Source: Paenibacillus alba (GTDB taxonomy: Bacteria > Bacillota > Bacilli > Paenibacillales > NBRC-103111). From it: a DNA stretch of 64,000 nucleotides. The stretch covers positions 1-64,000 of the forward strand of contig NZ_JABMKZ010000033.1 in NCBI RefSeq assembly GCF_013204855.1. Reading direction: 5' to 3'. The notes below the pieces were generated by a model. The model was not told where the DNA came from, did not search any database, and was given only the letters and a program-made list of their open reading frames with translations. A program made the translations under genes and the position numbers. Positions 51,526-59,435 of the stretch are shown in pieces (positions within the stretch are counted from its first letter, which is position 1; each line of letters begins with the position of its first letter).

Positions 51526-52170
51526 ATGGAAACCGGTCTTCATTTGAGGGAAGAACGTTTAAATGCCATTAGTCATGGTATTGGCGTGATACTAAGTGTT
51601 ATGGGGCTTGTGCTGCTGCTTCAGCGTGCCGCGATGTTCCAAGATTGGACTTATACGATTAGTAATTTCATCTATGGCACCTCGTATTGCCTTGTGTATC
51701 TGTCCTCCACACTCCTGCATAGCTCCCGCTCCCGCAAATGGAGCGAACGCTTCGAGAAGCTGGACCATGCTTCCATTTTTATCGCGATAGCGGGTTCATA
51801 TACCCCATTTCTTCTCATTACGCTGCCAGGATTCACTGGTTATACGTTATTAGTTGTGATATGGGCGCTGGCGCTGGCCGGTGTTCGTTATGTTTCTTTT
51901 ATTATTAAACGGTTTATGCCATGGGGGCTGATCTTTTACATGGTCATGGGAGGCTTCATGATGTCGTTAATCCTTCCGTTGTACCATCGGCTTCCAATGA
52001 TCGCTGTGATCTGGATTGTGCTTGGCGTTATCGCTTATTTGGTCGGATTGATGTTTTTTCTTTGGCGAAATTTAAAGTATCATCATACCATTTGGCACTT
52101 GTTTGTGCTTGCCGGAAGCAGTTGCCACTTCATCGCCGTGTACGGGTACGTCATGCCCTCGCTCCTATAA
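51526..52170 (+). CDS. trhA: PAQR/hemolysin III family protein (TrhA-like)
   Basis: 214 residues, seven membrane helices. The family metal-binding residues are visible: HGIGVILSVMG near the N-terminus, SSTLLHSS and DHASIFIAIAGSYTPF in the middle, and IWHLFVLAGSSCHFIAVYGYV near the end (His clusters). TrhA-type proteins affect membrane energetics and lipid order; the old 'hemolysin' name is not reliable. The preceding hairpin hides the ribosome site. Confidence 0.92.
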   Translation: METGLHLREERLNAISHGIGVILSVMGLVLLLQRAAMFQDWTYTISNFIYGTSYCLVYLSSTLLHSSRSRKWSERFEKLDHASIFIAIAGSYTPFLLITLPGFTGYTLLVVIWALALAGVRYVSFIIKRFMPWGLIFYMVMGGFMMSLILPLYHRLPMIAVIWIVLGVIAYLVGLMFFLWRNLKYHHTIWHLFVLAGSSCHFIAVYGYVMPSLL

Positions 52171-52358
52171 GCTGGGACCTATCCGGTTAATGCTGAATTT
52201 CCTGCCAAATGTGCTCGCCGGCTTGCTCCAATTTATAAACCTAGACTCTTTGAGCGATGGGAGCAATTGCGACCTTGTGTCCGATCTAGAAGGGAAGCAG
52301 CCTTGAATAGAGACTTTTCTCACGAAGTTAGCACAAGACTAAGATGATGTTGGATAAG

Positions 52359-53252
52359 TTACTGGGAGGACAGTCTTCGTCGTGCTTCTGAAGGCGGATA
52401 TTGCTTATATTTCTTATATAGCTTTGTAAAATAGTTGGCATTTCCGCAGCCGATCCGCTCAGAGATTTCCGAGACGGTCCACTCCGTTTCCCGGAGCAAG
52501 CGATCGGCTTCCTGAATGCGCAGCCAATTGATGTAATCAATGAAGGTGCGTCCAGTCAGCCTTTTGAATGTTTTGCAAAAATGGTAGGGATTCAAGTTCA
52601 CCATCCGGGCTGCTTTTTCCACGGTAAGTGGTTCTGCGATATGGGATTCCAAGTACTGAATCAACGGTTTGAAGGACTCCGAGTGACGCTTTGGAGCGGG
52701 TTTAGCTGCGAATTTATCGGCAAGGAATTGCCGCGAAAGCCGTGTGAACAGAAGCTGAAAGTTATGTTTAATGACCAGCTCGTAGGCAGGCTGCTTCTGC
52801 TCAAACTCGGTCGTTGATCCGCGAATTAAGTTCCGGTAAGGGGCTGCAAGCTCATCATTTGCCAGCAGCTTCACCGGAATATGAGCACGCCCATCAAGAA
52901 AAGGCAGAATATGCCGTTCATAAACAAGGTCAGGAGGTACTACGCGAAGCAGCGCAGCGTTAAAAACAATCGCGACATACTCCATTTCTTCATCTGCGGT
53001 ACTATAGCCAACATGCAGCGCACCGGAGGGAACGAACAAGAGATCCCCGGCTTCAACTTCGTAAGGTTGGCTATCGATAAGGAACAAGGCTTTGCCATAC
53101 TGCATGTCAATGATTTCAAAATGCTCATGCCAATGAAGATAAAGGATATTGGCATCCTTACTCGCATTCGCAGGGCGATTGCGATAAAACCAGATGGGGT
53201 AGCAGTTGTCCCACCGCGGTGTTTGTTCCATTAGATCCTGTGGGTATGTCAT
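52359..53252 (-). CDS. AraC family transcriptional regulator
   Basis: 297 residues from ATG 53252 (GCGAGG 7 nt upstream). Cupin sensor YLHWHEHFEIIDMQYGKALFLIDSQPYEV with LLFVPSGALHVG; DNA-binding domain AARMVNLNPYHFCKTFKRLTGRTFIDYINWLRIQEADRLL and VSEISERIGCGNANYFTKLYKKYKQYPPSEAR. It is divergent from the PhyH-HEAT gene, the likely target. Confidence 0.92.
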   Translation of the reverse strand: MTYPQDLMEQTPRWDNCYPIWFYRNRPANASKDANILYLHWHEHFEIIDMQYGKALFLIDSQPYEVEAGDLLFVPSGALHVGYSTADEEMEYVAIVFNAALLRVVPPDLVYERHILPFLDGRAHIPVKLLANDELAAPYRNLIRGSTTEFEQKQPAYELVIKHNFQLLFTRLSRQFLADKFAAKPAPKRHSESFKPLIQYLESHIAEPLTVEKAARMVNLNPYHFCKTFKRLTGRTFIDYINWLRIQEADRLLRETEWTVSEISERIGCGNANYFTKLYKKYKQYPPSEARRRLSSQ

Positions 53253-53434
53253 GGGTGGCCTCGCTTTCATAGGCAGATCGATGAGCTCATTTCATTCCGA
53301 ATCGGGAGAAGGAAAGGGCATCTTAGTTTTGTGCTACCTCTAATTAAGATCGTCTATTATTTGTTGGCAGCGTCTTTCTTATAATAAGGATATTGTTACT
53401 GCAATTATACTAATGCCAAGGAGGCTGGAACAAC

Positions 53435-54844
53435 ATGCAGGAAAATAACCTTTTATTATTGACAGACGAACAAATGAGAACCTTTATTACGAACGGGTGC
53501 CTGTTGCTCAAAACGGACTTCTCCCCCGAGTTTCATGCGAATCTGCTGGAACAGCTAAACACGGTGTACACAGAAGAAGGTAACCCTGGAAATAATTTAT
53601 TGCCTCGCATTCGGGATCTGCAAAAAGTGTTTGATCACCCGGTCGTAACTGGCGCACTTACGAGCGTGCTGGGACCCAACTATATGATGCATGCGCATCG
53701 ACATGGACACTTCAATGCCTCTGATAAAGCCGGAGGCTGGCACAAGGACAGCTATTGGGGCTATGATCGCATGCGCAATCACCATCCCAATTGGGCAATG
53801 ATTATGTATTTCCCGCAGGACACTCCCGTGGAATTGGGGCCAACTGGCATCTTGCCAGGCACGCAAAATCACCAATCCCGCAACTTTGAGTCGAGTGAAC
53901 AGGCAGGCGAAGTATTGGCAAACGGGGAAGCAGGCACCTTCGCGTTGATTCATTATGATATTTGGCACCGTTCTACGCCGAACATCCTTGGGCAGCCCCG
54001 CTACATGCTGAAGTTTGAGTTCATGCGAACCGAGATGCCGCAGCAGCCAAGCTGGAACAACCAAGAGCGCGCTTGGAAGAGACCAACAAATCTCCTTGCG
54101 CCGATCGCTGAGCATGACCTCATGTGGGAGGAAACGTGGAACTGGTTATCCGGGGAAATCGGCAGTTTGGCCGAAACCGCTTCGCCGGATGCGGAGCACA
54201 TTCAGGAGCTGGCCAGCCAGTTGGCTGGTTTTGAGCCTACGGCCATTAACGCTGCTTATGATTTGGCACGCAGAGGGCAGCTGGGGATTGAAGCTTTGCT
54301 TAAGGGACTGAACAGCGACAATGAGCAAGTGTCCCGTGTATCTACCTACGGATTGTCTGTTGCCGGAAGTGGTGCGGTTAAAGGGTTAACAGCAGCGCTA
54401 ACCCATGAAAATAAGGACATCGTCGTGCGCGCTGTATTTGCTCTTGGTGAATTAAGAGGCGTGGCAGCTGAAGCTGCTCCGGCTTTAGTTAAGCTGTTCG
54501 AGCATCCAGCTGAAGAGGTCCGTATCGCTGTCGTCGATGCGCTTGGTTTCGTAGACAGACCAAGCGATGAGATTGTGGCTAGCTTGGCAAAAGCGTTGCA
54601 AGATGCGAACGCGCAGGTCCGCTTCATGGCGAGCTTATCCTTATCTCGCTTAGGTGCTTCTGCCGAAGCGGCAGTGCCGCAGCTGGAAGTTGCGCTGGAT
54701 GACGAAAACCGCTATGTGCGTGCACATGCCGCGGAATCCTTGCACTACATCGGTACAGAGCGGGCTAAGAATACGCTCATTAAATATTTATTAAATTCCC
54801 GCTGGTGTCCAACTACGACGAAAGTTAACGCGTTCTATCCTTAA
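53435..54844 (+). CDS. Phytanoyl-CoA dioxygenase-like protein fused to HEAT repeats
   Basis: 469 residues in two parts. Residues 10-200 are an Fe(II)/2-oxoglutarate dioxygenase of the PhyH family; the iron triad is H103-x-D105 (GGWHKD) and H178 (IWHRS), and R189 fits the 2-oxoglutarate site. Residues 265-465 hold about six HEAT/PBS-lyase-type repeats (for example DNEQVSRVSTYGLSV, PAEEVRIAVVDALGF, ENRYVRAHAAESLHYIG). PhyH enzymes hydroxylate small molecules; the HEAT part probably binds a partner. RBS GGAGGC. Divergent AraC regulator upstream. Confidence 0.9.
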   Translation: MQENNLLLLTDEQMRTFITNGCLLLKTDFSPEFHANLLEQLNTVYTEEGNPGNNLLPRIRDLQKVFDHPVVTGALTSVLGPNYMMHAHRHGHFNASDKAGGWHKDSYWGYDRMRNHHPNWAMIMYFPQDTPVELGPTGILPGTQNHQSRNFESSEQAGEVLANGEAGTFALIHYDIWHRSTPNILGQPRYMLKFEFMRTEMPQQPSWNNQERAWKRPTNLLAPIAEHDLMWEETWNWLSGEIGSLAETASPDAEHIQELASQLAGFEPTAINAAYDLARRGQLGIEALLKGLNSDNEQVSRVSTYGLSVAGSGAVKGLTAALTHENKDIVVRAVFALGELRGVAAEAAPALVKLFEHPAEEVRIAVVDALGFVDRPSDEIVASLAKALQDANAQVRFMASLSLSRLGASAEAAVPQLEVALDDENRYVRAHAAESLHYIGTERAKNTLIKYLLNSRWCPTTTKVNAFYP

Positions 54845-54849
54845 AAAAG

Positions 54850-54907
54850 TGTGGCCTGTGAAACTGCTTGTTCCCTATCGGAACGGCAGGTCACAGGCCG
54901 CTTTTTT
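54850..54907 (+). terminator. Intrinsic terminator after PhyH-HEAT
   Basis: GGCCTGTGA-CTGC-GTTCC pairs with GAAC-CAGG-TCACAGGCC in a long stem, followed by GCTTTTTTG. Confidence 0.85.
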
Positions 54908-54977
54908 GTTCTTGTGTGCTCGAAGCGCGGCAAGTGCGCTAGGATGCGCCGAGTGGGGGCAGGTGACCGAGTGCTAA

Positions 54978-55489
54978 GTGCCCCAAGCACCTCCAAGCAC
55001 CTGGGGTACCTCCAAGTAGCGCAAGTAGCCCAAGTAGCGCAAGTAGCCCAAGTACCTCAAGTACCTCAAGTAGCCATGTAGCTCAAGTAGCTCAAGTAGC
55101 TCAAGTAGCTCAAGTAGCCCAAGTAGCTCAAGTAGCCCAAGTAGCTCAAGTAGCTCAAGTACCTCAAGTAGCCATGTAGCCCAAGTGCCTCAAGTAGCTC
55201 AAGTAGCCGAAGCATCCTAAGCATCCTAAGCACCCCAAGTACCTCCAAGTACCTCCAGTCACCTCAAGTGCCCCAAGTACCTCAAGTACCTCAAGTAGCC
55301 ATGTAGCTCAAGTAGCTCAAGTAGCTCAAGTAGCTCAAGTAGCTCAAGTAGCTCAAGTAGCTCAAGTAGCTCAAGTAGCTCAAGTAGCTCAAGTAGCTCA
55401 AGTACCTCAAGCACACCAAGCACCTCCAAGTACCTCCAAGTACCTCCAGTCACCTCAAGTGCCCCAAATAGCCCAAATAGCCCAAGCCC
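54978..55489. repeat. 9-bp minisatellite array A
   Basis: Nearly all of this 512-bp stretch consists of variants of CAAGTAGCT/CAAGTACCT. Ten exact copies of CAAGTAGCT run from 55309 to 55398. Higher-order words recur: GCCATGTAGCTCAAGTAGCT at 55072 and about 55297, and CCAAGTACCTCCAGTCACC at about 55242 and 55437. Because 9 is divisible by 3, all frames stay open, giving artificial ORFs on both strands. Confidence 0.9.
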
Positions 55490-55497
55490 CGCAACCC

Positions 55498-55710
55498 AGA
55501 CGAAACGGAACTGAGATCCCTTATTTCACTGAAAACTACCACTAAACCTGTTCAAAGGGAACTGAGATCCGCTATTTTGCACATTTCAGCCTCAAATTGG
55601 CGATATTTCATCAAATAGCGTACTCCAGTTCCTCTTCACATGAGAAACTGCTTGATTTGTCCAAAATAGCGTATTCTAGTTCCGCCTGAGTTAGCATATG
55701 GAGCAACAAG
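55498..55710. repeat. Quad-motif palindromic element, copy 3
   Basis: Forward motifs at 55506-55526 and 55557-55577 (GGAACTGAGATCC then CTTATTT or GCTATTT); reverse motifs at 55613-55633 and 55664-55684 (AAATAGCGTACTCCAGTTCC and AAATAGCGTATTCTAGTTCC). It follows array A directly and is about 93 percent identical to copy 4. Confidence 0.85.
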
Positions 55711-55770
55711 GAGCCAAACCCAGCCAAACTCTAGTTGAACACAATTAAAAAGCAAAAAGAGAGAAAGAAA

Positions 55771-55960
55771 CAAGTACCTCAAGTACCTCAAGTACCTCAA
55801 GTACCTCAAGTACCTCAAGTACCTCAAGTACCTCAAGTACCTCAAGTACCTCAAGTACCTCAAGTACCTCAAGTACCTCAAGTACCTCAAGCCCCCCAAG
55901 CCCCCCAAGTATCCCAGGCGCCTCAAGCCCCCCAAGTATCCCAGGCGCCTCAAGCCCCCC
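55771..55960. repeat. 9-bp minisatellite array B
   Basis: Thirteen exact head-to-tail copies of CAAGTACCT from 55771 to 55887, then CAAGCCCCC-type and CCCAGGCGCCT variants to 55960. Thirteen identical units imply recent slippage expansion. The array ends in the same CAACC(C/T)AGAC junction as array A. Confidence 0.95.
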
Positions 55961-55966
55961 CAACCT

Positions 55967-56180
55967 AGACAAAACGGAACTAGGATCCCTTATTTCACTG
56001 AAAACTACCACAAAACCTGTTCAAACGGAACTGAGATCCGCTATTTTGCACATTTTAGCCTCAAATTGGCGATATTTCATCAAATAGCGTACTCCAGTTC
56101 CTCTTCACATGAGAAACTGCTTCATTTGTCCGAAATAGCGTATTCTAGTTCCGCCTGAGTTAGCATATGGAGCAAACAAG
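55967..56180. repeat. Quad-motif palindromic element, copy 4
   Basis: Forward motifs at 55975-55995 and 56026-56046; reverse motifs at 56082-56102 and 56133-56153. Near copy of 55498-55710 in the same orientation. It ends a few bases before the stop codon of the AraC gene. Confidence 0.85.
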
Positions 56181-56185
56181 AGCGC

Positions 56186-57034
56186 TCACTCACCCAACTG
56201 CGGTTTCAGATCGCGAAAAGCCGTAGGCTTGAAGCCAGTATGCTCACGGAACATGCGTGAGAAGTACGATAACTCCATGCCGAGGGTGTCGGCGATTTGG
56301 GAAACATTTAAATCCGTCATCATCAAATAATCCTTCGCCTTCTCGCAACGAAGATGATTCATATATTGAATGGGGGAATAACCCGTAAATTGTTTAAATG
56401 CATTGATAAAGTAATTCGGATGGTAATGGGCGATGCGAGACAATGTATCGACAGAAACATTTTCAGCTAGATGTTGTTCCATGTAGAGCAGCACGCTGTT
56501 CATTTTCTCAAAAGTTGGTGTTGACGCCAAATTAAGTTTAACTTTGTCGCATTGATCAATGAAATCAGCGATACAGCTCATCATAACGGCGTTGAGTCTG
56601 AATTCTGAGGTTAGTTCATCGCTCTGACGGTAAGTAATGAGCTGCTCAAAGGTTGATTGCAGGGCTTCCGGGTCTTTCACCTTAATGAAAGGGGAGGTTT
56701 GCAGAATTTGGAATAAGTCCAAATCTCCGATTTTTGCTGTGAAATGGACCCAATATTTGCCGAAAGTATGCTCGCTGATCGTGCCGTAGGCCTGATCGCT
56801 TCCGGCCGGGAGCAGATAAAGCTCGTCTGGCTTTGGATAATAGGTGCGATCGCCAATACGGACGTAGCCTTCGCCCTCACGAATGTAATAGAGTCGATTA
56901 AAAGGACAAGCGTCATTCTCATCTTGCCAGGCTCGAGATACTTTGGTATAGGCCGCATAGGATAAATCAAGCTTAGCCTTGGCGATGTATTTTTTCCAGA
57001 AAGTACGTTGACTTTCATTCATATCTGTCTTCAT
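56186..57034 (-). CDS. AraC family transcriptional regulator
   Basis: 282 residues. Cupin-like sensor with LYYIREGEGYVRIGDRTYYPKPDELYLLPAGSDQAYG; DNA-binding domain VDTLSRIAHYHPNYFINAFKQFTGYSPIQYMNHLRCEKAKDYL and VSQIADTLGMELSYFSRMFREHTGFKPTAFR. The RBS (GAAAGG) lies in the 3' end of the tetR gene only 4 nt before; the two genes are probably co-transcribed, an unusual pairing. Confidence 0.92.
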   Translation of the reverse strand: MKTDMNESQRTFWKKYIAKAKLDLSYAAYTKVSRAWQDENDACPFNRLYYIREGEGYVRIGDRTYYPKPDELYLLPAGSDQAYGTISEHTFGKYWVHFTAKIGDLDLFQILQTSPFIKVKDPEALQSTFEQLITYRQSDELTSEFRLNAVMMSCIADFIDQCDKVKLNLASTPTFEKMNSVLLYMEQHLAENVSVDTLSRIAHYHPNYFINAFKQFTGYSPIQYMNHLRCEKAKDYLMMTDLNVSQIADTLGMELSYFSRMFREHTGFKPTAFRDLKPQLGE

Positions 57035-57038
57035 GCTG

Positions 57039-57692
57039 TTAAATTCCTTTCACAAACAATCGGCAGATACCTTCAATGAACTGCTCTTTCGTGTATCCAA
57101 GTATTTCCCTATGGTACATATATTGATCAGGCATGAGAGAGCCAAGTATGGTATTTACGGTCAGGGTAACATCCAGCGGTTGAATCTCCCCTTGTTGAAC
57201 AGCACGTTCCATTAGGGGGGCAAGGATATTATGCAACCGAATGAAAATCGGTTTCTTGTGCAAATAGAAGCTTCCCTTATCGTTATAAGTCATATTGACC
57301 GAAGAGAGCAGGGAGGCTTTATCATCGATGAAGTCGATAATCAGCTTGATCGAATTGGATACTTGACTCATCGCCTTGATCTCTGGAGCAGGATCGGTCA
57401 AACTTCTTTCCAAAGATTCGATGAACTGGGAAGTTGTTGAACGCAATAAGTCGCTGCAAACTTCCCCAATATGCGCATATCGGCGATAAAGTGTACCTTG
57501 ACCTACCCCTGCTTCTTTGGCGATTTGGTGCATGGTCACGGTTTCAATGGCATGTGTTTGAAAAAGGTTTCGGGCCGTTGTCAGAATACGTCTCCGATAC
57601 TCGGAATCCTTTTCTTCACGTCGACCACAAATTGTATGGGCTTCGAACTCTAGATTATACAACGAATCTTTGGGGTCATCGGTATGGTTCAT
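57039..57692 (-). CDS. TetR/AcrR family transcriptional regulator
   Basis: 217 residues from ATG 57692 (CAGGAGG 9 nt upstream). Helix-turn-helix: RILTTARNLFQTHAIETVTM followed by HQIAKEAGVGQGTLYRRYAH. The ligand domain follows (residues 90-217). It is divergent from the MFS exporter; two palindromic sites in the shared region point to classical repression of the pump relieved by its substrate. Confidence 0.93.
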   Translation of the reverse strand: MNHTDDPKDSLYNLEFEAHTICGRREEKDSEYRRRILTTARNLFQTHAIETVTMHQIAKEAGVGQGTLYRRYAHIGEVCSDLLRSTTSQFIESLERSLTDPAPEIKAMSQVSNSIKLIIDFIDDKASLLSSVNMTYNDKGSFYLHKKPIFIRLHNILAPLMERAVQQGEIQPLDVTLTVNTILGSLMPDQYMYHREILGYTKEQFIEGICRLFVKGI

Positions 57693-57734
57693 GCGTGTAC
57701 GCCTCCTGAAAACAATCCTTAACAAAATAATAAT

Positions 57735-57784
57735 TTGACATTACGGACAATTGTCCGTAATATGGGGTTGCGGACAGATGTCCG
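57735..57784. promoter_or_regulatory. MFS promoter with two TetR-type operators
   Basis: Promoter TTGACA (57735-57740), 17 nt, TAATAT (57758-57763). A perfect 22-bp palindrome with half-site ATTACGGACAA (57740-57761) exactly fills the space between the boxes. A second site CGGACA-GA-TGTCCG (57771-57784) lies at the start point of transcription. Both share the half-site CGGACA. Confidence 0.85.
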
Positions 57785-57833
57785 TTACAATTGTAACATA
57801 AAAAGAGAGCGATTGTCGAAGGAGGAGCAGGAG

Positions 57834-59336
57834 ATGAGTCAGAAAACAATATCCGGTGAAACCGAACCGGAATTTAAGATCAGCAGTATATTGGTACCGT
57901 TGATTGCTATTATAACAGGTATTTTTATGGTTATCCTCGACTCCACAGCGATGAATGTGGCCTTGTCGAAATTGGTAGTTGATTTTCAAACGGATTTGCC
58001 AACGATTCAGTGGACGGTAACGGGGTATATGTTAGCGACAGCCGCGGTTATTCCATTGGCAGGATGGTTATCCGATCGTTTCGGAGCCAAAAATGTATTC
58101 CTCACTTCCGTTCTATTGTTCACGATTGCCTCGGTCCTATGCGCAACTCCAAATAGTGCCGAATGGTTAATTATTTTCCGCGTTCTGCAAGGTTTAGGCG
58201 GCGGGTTCGTGATGCCGGTTGCCATGGCCTATGTGTTCCGTCTCAGTCCTCCTAGGAAAATCGGTCAAGTCATGGGTATGCTCGGTGTGCCAATCCTGTT
58301 GGCGCCTGCCATCGGACCTATTTTGGCCGGTTGGTTGGTGGAATACCATTCCTGGCATTGGATTTTCCTGATTAATCTGCCAGTCGGTATTTTCAGCTTT
58401 ATTTTCGGACTGTGGAAACTGCCTGCGGTAGCCCGCAAGAAGATAGCCGGCTTCGACTTGCCAGGTATGATTCTTGGACCTATTGCTTTTGCCGCCTTAT
58501 CCTACGGCATTACACAAGGCGCGGAAAGCTGGACTTCTGCTAAAACGCTTGGCGGAATTATTATCGGAGCCGTTGCCCTGATCGCTTTCATCATTGTTGA
58601 ATTGAAGGCTAAGATTCCTTTATTAGAGCTGCGCGTGTTCAAATCGGTAGATTTCTCCTTTGGTATCTTTGTGCAGTGGGTTTTGCAATTTTCCTTATTC
58701 GGGGCCATCTTTCTGCTTCCGCAATTTCTTCAGCAAGCCCGCGGCTATGGCGCTTTTGATACAGGCATGACGTTATTCCCGCAAGCGATCGCGTCCGCTG
58801 TTATGATGCCAATTGGCGGCTTCTTATTTGACAGGATTGGTGTGCGTTGGTTAGTCGTAGTTGGACTGAGCTTAGTTTCCGGTGCAATCTTTCAATACTC
58901 GCATGTCGACTTAACGACAGAAGGATCTGATTTGATTCTGCCGCTCATTATGGCAGGCGCAGGTATGGGCCTCATGATGATGCCGCTGAACTCTCACTTG
59001 ATCAAGAAAGCTCCACAAGATTTGGTTAGCCGCGTAACTTCGTTAACAAGTGCGATGCAGCAAGTTATCAACTCCTTCGCTGTGGCGACACTGGTGACTA
59101 TTCTTTCTTCGCGAGTGACGTCAACGATTGCGGAGAAGAACATCCCGATCACGGGTCCGGCTGATATGCAGAAAGCTATGCTGGCAGTGGCGCCAGAGGC
59201 CTTCGGCCATACCTTCCGTGTGATGCTGTTTATTGCTGTCGGAGGGATTATCCTTGGTTTCTTCCTGCGTCGCGGCAAAGAACATTCCTCGGAAGCCGTG
59301 AAAAAAACAGAGGTCGTGCTAGAGGGACTTCACTAA
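57834..59336 (+). CDS. MFS transporter, DHA2 (EmrB/QacA) family
   Basis: 500 residues from ATG 57834 (GAAGGAGGAGCAGG upstream); the frame upstream to 57735 is noncoding promoter. Fourteen membrane helices; motif C-like GVPILLAPAIGPILAGWL, motif A WLSDRFGAK, and motif D1 near LDSTAMNVALSKL are intact, as in multidrug exporters of the 14-helix group. Control by the adjacent TetR regulator through CGGACA sites fits drug-inducible efflux. Confidence 0.93.
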   Translation: MSQKTISGETEPEFKISSILVPLIAIITGIFMVILDSTAMNVALSKLVVDFQTDLPTIQWTVTGYMLATAAVIPLAGWLSDRFGAKNVFLTSVLLFTIASVLCATPNSAEWLIIFRVLQGLGGGFVMPVAMAYVFRLSPPRKIGQVMGMLGVPILLAPAIGPILAGWLVEYHSWHWIFLINLPVGIFSFIFGLWKLPAVARKKIAGFDLPGMILGPIAFAALSYGITQGAESWTSAKTLGGIIIGAVALIAFIIVELKAKIPLLELRVFKSVDFSFGIFVQWVLQFSLFGAIFLLPQFLQQARGYGAFDTGMTLFPQAIASAVMMPIGGFLFDRIGVRWLVVVGLSLVSGAIFQYSHVDLTTEGSDLILPLIMAGAGMGLMMMPLNSHLIKKAPQDLVSRVTSLTSAMQQVINSFAVATLVTILSSRVTSTIAEKNIPITGPADMQKAMLAVAPEAFGHTFRVMLFIAVGGIILGFFLRRGKEHSSEAVKKTEVVLEGLH

Positions 59337-59344
59337 AAGAGAAT

Positions 59345-59385
59345 AAAAAGTGCAGGCTGCTTCTTAGAAGCAACCTGCACTTTTT
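59345..59385. terminator. Bidirectional intrinsic terminator
   Basis: AAAAAGTGCAGGCTGCTTCT and AAGCAACCTGCACTTTTT form a long stem with A and T runs on both sides, between the MFS gene and the convergent helicase gene. Confidence 0.9.
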
Positions 59386-59435
59386 GTTTACAGAGAAATA
59401 CATTCTTTGCACTGACGCGGGGAGCCAGTTTCCGA

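Noticed and set aside
54978..55960. Possible CRISPR array
   Set aside because: Units are contiguous 9-mers without spacers, and no cas genes are nearby.
54851..55968. ORFs coding for tripeptide repeats such as VPQ, LEL or RYL on both strands
   Set aside because: They arise because the 9-bp repeat keeps all frames open; no ribosome site, and the flanks are noncoding.
57735..57833. Upstream extension of the MFS exporter
   Set aside because: This stretch is the promoter and operator region; ATG 57834 has a strong ribosome site.
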